Shown: in pieces, positions 7,104 to 10,674 of the stretch
How the letters are laid out: each line of letters opens with the position of its first letter
Numbering within the stretch: position 1 is the stretch's first letter
From: Bacilli bacterium
GTDB lineage: Bacteria; Bacillota_I; Bacilli_A; ML615J-28; CAG-698
Direction of reading: 5' to 3'
Length of the DNA stretch: 10,674 nucleotides
Assembly: GCA_016296945.1 (NCBI GenBank)
Contig: JAEDHQ010000058.1
Span: 1 to 10,674, forward strand
Made by a program: the position numbers and the translations under genes
Notes under the pieces: generated by a model
The model's input: the letters and a program-made list of their open reading frames with translations, nothing else
What the model was told of the DNA's origin: nothing
The model's database searches: none

Positions 7104-8501
7104 ATGACTGGTGGTTTGTTATTTTTAATAATTATTTTAATTATTGCTGCTTCAGTTGTCGCTATAATCTATGCAAATAAAAAAGCAAAGAAGCTACAAA
7201 CAGTTTCTTGGTTTGAAAAACAATGGAAAAAAGATTCTGTAAAAGCTACCACATCTTCATTCATTTCTGTTTTTGTCGGTTTATTAATCGGTGCAATTAT
7301 TCTTCTTGCAATGTGTGGAAGTGTTGATGGTGGATTAAAGACAGGCCTTGAAGGAGTTCAATTAATTTTCTTTGGTGTTTTTAATATTGGTCGTAATGCA
7401 TCTGGTAATTTAGTTTTTGGTTGGAATGGTACAAGTATTGGAAATGTTTTATTTAAAGCAATGCCATTAATTTTAACTGGTTTATCTGTTGCTTTAGCTT
7501 TTAAGACAGGTTTATTTAATATTGGTGCTCCAGGTCAATATTTAATGGGGACAGCCGCATCTTTAATTGTTGCTTTATCAATTCCAACAACAGCTGTTCC
7601 TGCATGGATTGTTTGGATCTTAGCGTTCTTATCAGGAATGCTAGCAGGAGCTTTATGGGGAGCTATTCCTGGTCTATTTAAAGCTTTCTTAAATGTTAAT
7701 GAAGTAATAAGTTGTATTATGACAAACTGGATAGCCGCAAACCTTGTTACCGCTTTATTTGATAATTCTACTGGACCTTTTAAGAATTTATTAGACCCTA
7801 GTGGAACAAAGAACTTTGCATATGTTTATAAAACAACACATAATGGTGTGGCTACACCTAGTTTAGGTTTAGATAAAATCTTTCCTGGTTCACAAGTTAA
7901 TGCAGGTATTTTTGTAGCCATTATTATTGCAATAGTTGTTTATATTGTATTAAATAAAACAACATTTGGTTATGAACTAAAAGCATGTGGAGCTAATCGT
8001 GATGCGGCAAAATATGCAGGTATTAATGAAAAAAGAAATATATTGTTATCAATGGCCATCGCTGGAGGATTAGCAGGGGCTGGTGCTGCTTTATATTATT
8101 TATCAGGAAACACAGAATTTAAATGGTTAACATATCAATCTTTACCAGCAATTGGTTTCAATGGAATTCCTGTTGCTTTACTTGCATCTAATAATCCTGT
8201 TGGTGTAATTGCTTCTGCTATTTTCTTATCATACTTAGATGTTGCTGGTATGAGTTTAAAATACATGACTACTTATAATGAATATATTACAAGTATTATT
8301 AGTGCAATTATTGTTTATTTTAGTGCTTTTGCTTTACTAATCAAGATGATTCTTGAAGGAAAAATTAAGATTAGTTTTTTCCAAAATAAAAATATCAATA
8401 AAGAAGTAGAAATAAAAAATAAAGAAAAACCAAAAGAAATAAATGAATCAAATAATGATTCAGATGAAAAAAATATCGCAAATAAGGAGGCTAAAGAATA
8501 A
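7104..8501 (+). CDS. nupB: Nucleoside ABC importer permease 1 (BPD_transp_2 family)
   Basis: A 465-residue integral membrane permease. Conserved stretches are FKTGLFNIGAPGQYLMG (about 133-149), VNEVISCIMTNWIA (198-211), the cytoplasmic coupling loop YELKACGANRDAAKYAGI (290-307) and GFNGIPVALLA (351-361), all typical of the first permease of NupABC/NupNOPQ importers. There are about ten hydrophobic segments, including an N-terminal one (4-24) followed by a basic linker before the core fold. The C-terminus is unusual: from about residue 420 to 465 it is a hydrophilic Lys/Glu/Asn-rich tail, probably disordered and cytoplasmic, which could also reflect simple low-complexity drift in an AT-rich genome. 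The ATG begins 2 nt after the ATPase stop, with AAGGAG 11 nt upstream, inside the end of the ATPase gene, implying translational coupling. Confidence 0.92.
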   Translation: MTGGLLFLIIILIIAASVVAIIYANKKAKKLQTVSWFEKQWKKDSVKATTSSFISVFVGLLIGAIILLAMCGSVDGGLKTGLEGVQLIFFGVFNIGRNASGNLVFGWNGTSIGNVLFKAMPLILTGLSVALAFKTGLFNIGAPGQYLMGTAASLIVALSIPTTAVPAWIVWILAFLSGMLAGALWGAIPGLFKAFLNVNEVISCIMTNWIAANLVTALFDNSTGPFKNLLDPSGTKNFAYVYKTTHNGVATPSLGLDKIFPGSQVNAGIFVAIIIAIVVYIVLNKTTFGYELKACGANRDAAKYAGINEKRNILLSMAIAGGLAGAGAALYYLSGNTEFKWLTYQSLPAIGFNGIPVALLASNNPVGVIASAIFLSYLDVAGMSLKYMTTYNEYITSIISAIIVYFSAFALLIKMILEGKIKISFFQNKNINKEVEIKNKEKPKEINESNNDSDEKNIANKEAKE

Positions 8502-9508
8502 TGGTTTATTTTATTCAACAAACATTAGTTTTTGCAATTCCTTTGATGATTGTTGCCTTAGCCGGCGTGTTTGCGGAAAGAAGTGGTATTATTAATATTG
8601 CTTTAGAAGGTATTATGATCTTTGGTGCTTTTATTGGGGTATTAATAGTTAGAGTATTATTACAGGTAGGTATCGGTGATGATTTAGGTCAACTAATATT
8701 AATCATTGCTATTATTATTACAATGATTTTAGGGGCAGTCTTTTCATTGTTATTGGCTTTTGCTTCAATTAATTTAAAAGCGGATCAAACAATAGGTGGT
8801 ACGGCTCTTAACTTATTAGCTCCTGCTTTAGTTTTATTTTTAGTGTTAATTATCTCACAACAAACTACATTAGATATTGGTGGAAAAACAGCTGCTGAAT
8901 TATTTATGTTATTCCAAGATGATTTTGGAATTGATGGTGCAAAAAAATTAGGAGTTTTAGGAAATATTTTATTTAATAAAGTATATCCAACTACTTTTTA
9001 TGTTATATTAATTTTTGTAGTGCTATCAGTTGTTTTATATAATACAAAGTTTGGTTTAAGATTGCGTTCTTGTGGAGAACATCCACAAGCAGCAAACTCA
9101 CTAGGTATTAATGTAAATAAAATGCGTTATATTGGTGTTTTAATCTCTGGTGCTTTAGCAAGTTTTGGTGGTTTTATATATGCAATTTCTGTTGCTGGTT
9201 GTAGTGCAACAGGTGATGTTGCGGGAACAGGTTTCTTAGCTTTAGCAGTTATGATTTTCGGTAATTGGAAACCATTAAATATTGCTTTAGGTGCTTTATT
9301 ATTTGGTGCTTTAAAGTGTATCTCTGTCGGTTACCCTTATATCGACTTTAATGGAGATGGTATCTTTGCTTTAAAAGATTTAGGAATCAGTCCACATATT
9401 TATCGTGTATTACCATATGTTATTACTCTAGTTGTATTAGCATTTACATCGAAAAAGTCTCGTGCTCCAAAAGCAGAGGGCCAACCATTTGATAAAGGAA
9501 AGCGATAA
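8501..9508 (+). CDS. nupC: Nucleoside ABC importer permease 2 (BPD_transp_2 family)
   Basis: A 335-residue permease forming the heterodimeric channel with the preceding gene product. Motifs typical of this second subunit are FAERSGIINIALEGIMIFGAF (24-44), ADQTIGGTALNLLAPAL (94-110) and the coupling loop FGLRLRSCGEHPQAANSLGI (184-203). Eight or so membrane segments are visible, and the protein ends in a short basic tail. Its ATG overlaps the upstream stop by one base (TAATG), and a perfect AAGGAGG at 8484-8490 stands 10 nt before the start, so translation is probably coupled and the two permeases made in similar amounts. Length and motifs are complete, with no sign of damage. Confidence 0.93.
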   Translation: MVYFIQQTLVFAIPLMIVALAGVFAERSGIINIALEGIMIFGAFIGVLIVRVLLQVGIGDDLGQLILIIAIIITMILGAVFSLLLAFASINLKADQTIGGTALNLLAPALVLFLVLIISQQTTLDIGGKTAAELFMLFQDDFGIDGAKKLGVLGNILFNKVYPTTFYVILIFVVLSVVLYNTKFGLRLRSCGEHPQAANSLGINVNKMRYIGVLISGALASFGGFIYAISVAGCSATGDVAGTGFLALAVMIFGNWKPLNIALGALLFGALKCISVGYPYIDFNGDGIFALKDLGISPHIYRVLPYVITLVVLAFTSKKSRAPKAEGQPFDKGKR

Positions 9509-9566
9509 TAAAGTTATACAAGACACATATTTATACAAAATAAAAAAAGAAGTCTGATAAAGGCAT

Positions 9567-9585
9567 TCCCTATAAGGGATTTTTT
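9567..9585 (+). terminator. Weak terminator-like hairpin after the nucleoside importer operon
   Basis: TCCCT (9567-9571) and AGGGA (9575-9579) form a 5-bp stem with a 3-nt loop, followed by six Ts (9580-9585). It is short, but it is the first terminator-like structure after the last permease. The stronger hairpin about 70 nt further on may be the real end of the transcript. Confidence 0.45.
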
Positions 9586-9638
9586 GAAAAACTAAAAATT
9601 TATAGGAAATTGCACTTTCAAAACGGTCAAAAAAAATT

Positions 9639-9673
9639 AGAACTTGGATTAAACATCCGAGTTCTTTTTCTTT
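9639..9673 (+). terminator. Strong Rho-independent terminator
   Basis: Arms at 9639-9649 and 9655-9665 pair over 11 bp, including one G-U, around a 5-nt loop. A T-rich tract interrupted by one C follows (9665-9673). A run of eight As just upstream (9629-9636) means it might also terminate transcription arriving from the opposite strand. It insulates the promoter at 9727 from the importer operon. Confidence 0.85.
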
Positions 9674-9726
9674 GCAAAATTCTACAAAGTTTTCAAATAT
9701 TTTAGAGTTCTAAACATTAAAATCTA

Positions 9727-9755
9727 TTGACAAAAGATATAACAATTAGTATAAT
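9727..9755 (+). promoter_or_regulatory. Perfect-consensus promoter of the HTH-DUF3990 gene
   Basis: TTGACA (9727-9732) and TATAAT (9750-9755) are exactly 17 bp apart, matching the sigma-70/sigma-A consensus at all twelve positions. Such a promoter should be very strong unless repressed. The expected start is near 9762, giving a leader of about 26 nt. Confidence 0.9.
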
Positions 9756-9777
9756 ATAGAGTGTAATAAATGTTATA
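9738..9777. promoter_or_regulatory. Inverted repeat flanking the -10 box, possible operator
   Basis: TATAACAATT (9738-9747) lies in the promoter spacer, and AAATGTTATA (9768-9777) lies just after the expected transcription start. Seven terminal bases (TATAACA/TGTTATA) are perfectly inverted, and 9 of 10 match over the longer arm. The arms bracket the -10 element and are centred about 30 bp, near three helical turns, apart. The encoded protein has an XRE-type HTH, so self-repression through these sites is conceivable. In AT-rich DNA such a repeat could also arise by chance. Confidence 0.4.
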
Positions 9778-9782
9778 GGTGG
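9777..9782 (+). promoter_or_regulatory. Ribosome binding site that decides the HTH-DUF3990 start
   Basis: AGGTGG stands 5 nt before the ATG at 9788. An in-frame GTG at 9779 lies within this site and is rejected as the start. Confidence 0.8.
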
Positions 9783-9787
9783 TATTT

Positions 9788-10663
9788 ATGCGAGAACTTA
9801 TTAAACAAATCAGACAATATACAGGATTAAGCCAAACTGAAATGGCTAAAAAAATCGGTGTTCAGTTTGCAACAATAAACCGTTGGGAAAACGGACGCTC
9901 TCAGCCTACTCGTCTTGCAGGAGAAGGTCTTTTTGCATTGTGCGAAGATTTTAACGTTCCCGTTTACGATATGATTATAGAGAAGGTTAAGCGTGAAGTA
10001 TCTTCTCTAAAAATTGAAGAAGGGCGTGTTATTCTTTATCACGGCTCAAAAAGTGGCTTGGTTGGAGATATTGCCCCTATCAGTCGTGAAAAATGTGACT
10101 TTGGTAAAGGTTTTTATATGGGAACGACTCCCGAACAACCACTTACTCTTATCTGCGACTTTGAAGAATCAAAATTTTACGTTGTATCTATTGACGCAAG
10201 CGAACTTGCAACAGCTGAAATTCCTGCGGATATTGATTGGGCAATGATTGTTGCTTATCATCGTGGAAGAATGGAAAAAATTAAAGGCAGCAAGTTCTAT
10301 AACAAATACAGCACTATGACAAGCGGTAAAGATTTGGCTATCGGTAGTATTGCAAACGACAGAATGTTCTTTGTTATTGATAACTTCTTTTTGGAGAATA
10401 TAACGGATATAGCACTCGTAAACAGTTTATCGGCATTACAACTCGGTAGACAATATGTTGCTCTTACTGAAAAGGCATGTAAAGCGATTAAAGTAGAAAA
10501 AGAAATAGAACTTTCCTTCTTTGAAAAGAAAGTATTACGAAAGGTAAGCGAAGGCAACCGTCAGAAAGGTATAGAACTTGCAAATAAAATCTGCAAATCG
10601 TACCGCCGTGAAGGCAAATTCTTCGACGAGATTTTGGACGACGCATTAAAAGGAGATAACTAA
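9788..10663 (+). CDS. XRE-type HTH fused to a DUF3990-like (ADP-ribosyltransferase-like) domain
   Basis: A 291-residue cytoplasmic protein. Residues about 3-58 form an XRE/Cro-type helix-turn-helix (GLSQTEMAKKIGVQFATINRWENG, from 13). Residues about 80-235 resemble DUF3990: LYHGSKSG with H85, DFGKGFYMGT with Y110, and a late QLGRQYVALTEKA segment (218-230) with candidate acidic or Gln residues. The order His, Tyr, then Gln/Glu recalls the H-Y-[QE] core of ADP-ribosyltransferases. A charged helical tail (240-291) follows. Catalysis, target and toxicity are all unproven. By analogy with families where a DUF3990 gene neighbours small ORFs, it may be one part of a toxin-antitoxin-like or defence unit, with the HTH giving autoregulation. 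By eye the gene is richer in G and C than the others and uses CGT/CGC arginine codons more, suggesting horizontal acquisition. Its stop overlaps the next ATG. Confidence 0.8.
   Translation: MRELIKQIRQYTGLSQTEMAKKIGVQFATINRWENGRSQPTRLAGEGLFALCEDFNVPVYDMIIEKVKREVSSLKIEEGRVILYHGSKSGLVGDIAPISREKCDFGKGFYMGTTPEQPLTLICDFEESKFYVVSIDASELATAEIPADIDWAMIVAYHRGRMEKIKGSKFYNKYSTMTSGKDLAIGSIANDRMFFVIDNFFLENITDIALVNSLSALQLGRQYVALTEKACKAIKVEKEIELSFFEKKVLRKVSEGNRQKGIELANKICKSYRREGKFFDEILDDALKGDN
10650..10655 (+). promoter_or_regulatory. Ribosome binding site of the truncated last gene
   Basis: AAGGAG lies 7 nt before the ATG at 10663, an ideal arrangement. It is the main support for a real gene running out of the window. 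Confidence 0.7.
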
Positions 10664-10674
10664 TGGATGCTTTG
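10663..10674 (+). CDS. Start of a translationally coupled gene, cut by the window end
   Basis: Only four codons (M-D-A-L) are present. The ATG shares its A with the preceding TAA stop (TAATG), the same junction used by the two permease genes, and a well-spaced AAGGAG precedes it. DUF3990 genes are often next to small DUF3791 proteins as I recall them, so that is a reasonable candidate. Nothing in the four residues tests it. Confidence 0.55.

Noticed and set aside
9514..9538. TTATACAA repeated at 9514-9521 and 9531-9538 after the last permease
   Set aside because: An 8-bp direct repeat in AT-rich intergenic DNA is expected by chance, and no other sign of an integration site accompanies it.
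10014..10247. A 77-codon forward frame inside the HTH-DUF3990 gene
   Set aside because: It is out of frame within a gene whose own protein motifs are clear, and its translation shows no recognisable domain.

Overview
The window is AT-rich, densely coding and transcribed entirely on the + strand. Genes follow strong purine-rich ribosome sites, promoters match the sigma-70/sigma-A consensus closely, and stem-loop plus T-run terminators separate the units. With a BMP-type nucleoside transporter and a YfcC-like carrier, this suggests a low-GC member of the Bacillota, possibly an uncultured Bacilli or Erysipelotrichia relative from an animal gut. The taxon is an inference, because no rRNA or marker gene is present.

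Region 1 (1-4218): after a truncated 26-bp-period repeat at the left edge, an extended -10 promoter drives a three-gene operon. Its genes are a PlsC-like acyltransferase with a non-canonical catalytic motif; a multidomain membrane protein joining a DedA/VTT domain, a canonical PlsC-type acyltransferase domain, a four-cysteine zinc ribbon and an unassigned C-terminal domain; and a YfcC/DcuC-type carrier. A long hairpin with eight Ts ends the unit. The first two genes point to membrane phospholipid synthesis or remodelling; the carrier's substrate cannot be read from the sequence.

Region 2 (4219-9508): a complete nucleoside ABC importer of the BmpA-NupABC / NupNOPQ / PnrA type. The substrate-binding lipoprotein has its own promoter and terminator. 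The ATPase (two fused nucleotide-binding domains) and two different permeases form a second unit with its own consensus promoter. The binding protein can thus be expressed apart from, and probably above, the membrane complex. Purine nucleosides are the expected substrates by family.

Region 3 (9509-10674): an intergenic stretch with one weak and one strong terminator-like hairpin and a perfect TTGACA-17-TATAAT promoter, then a gene for an XRE-type HTH fused to a DUF3990-like domain resembling ADP-ribosyltransferases. Its stop codon overlaps the ATG of a further gene cut off by the window end. This segment looks visibly richer in G and C and uses different arginine codons, so it appears to be an acquired toxin-antitoxin-like or defence-like cassette. 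It is the most interesting part of the window.
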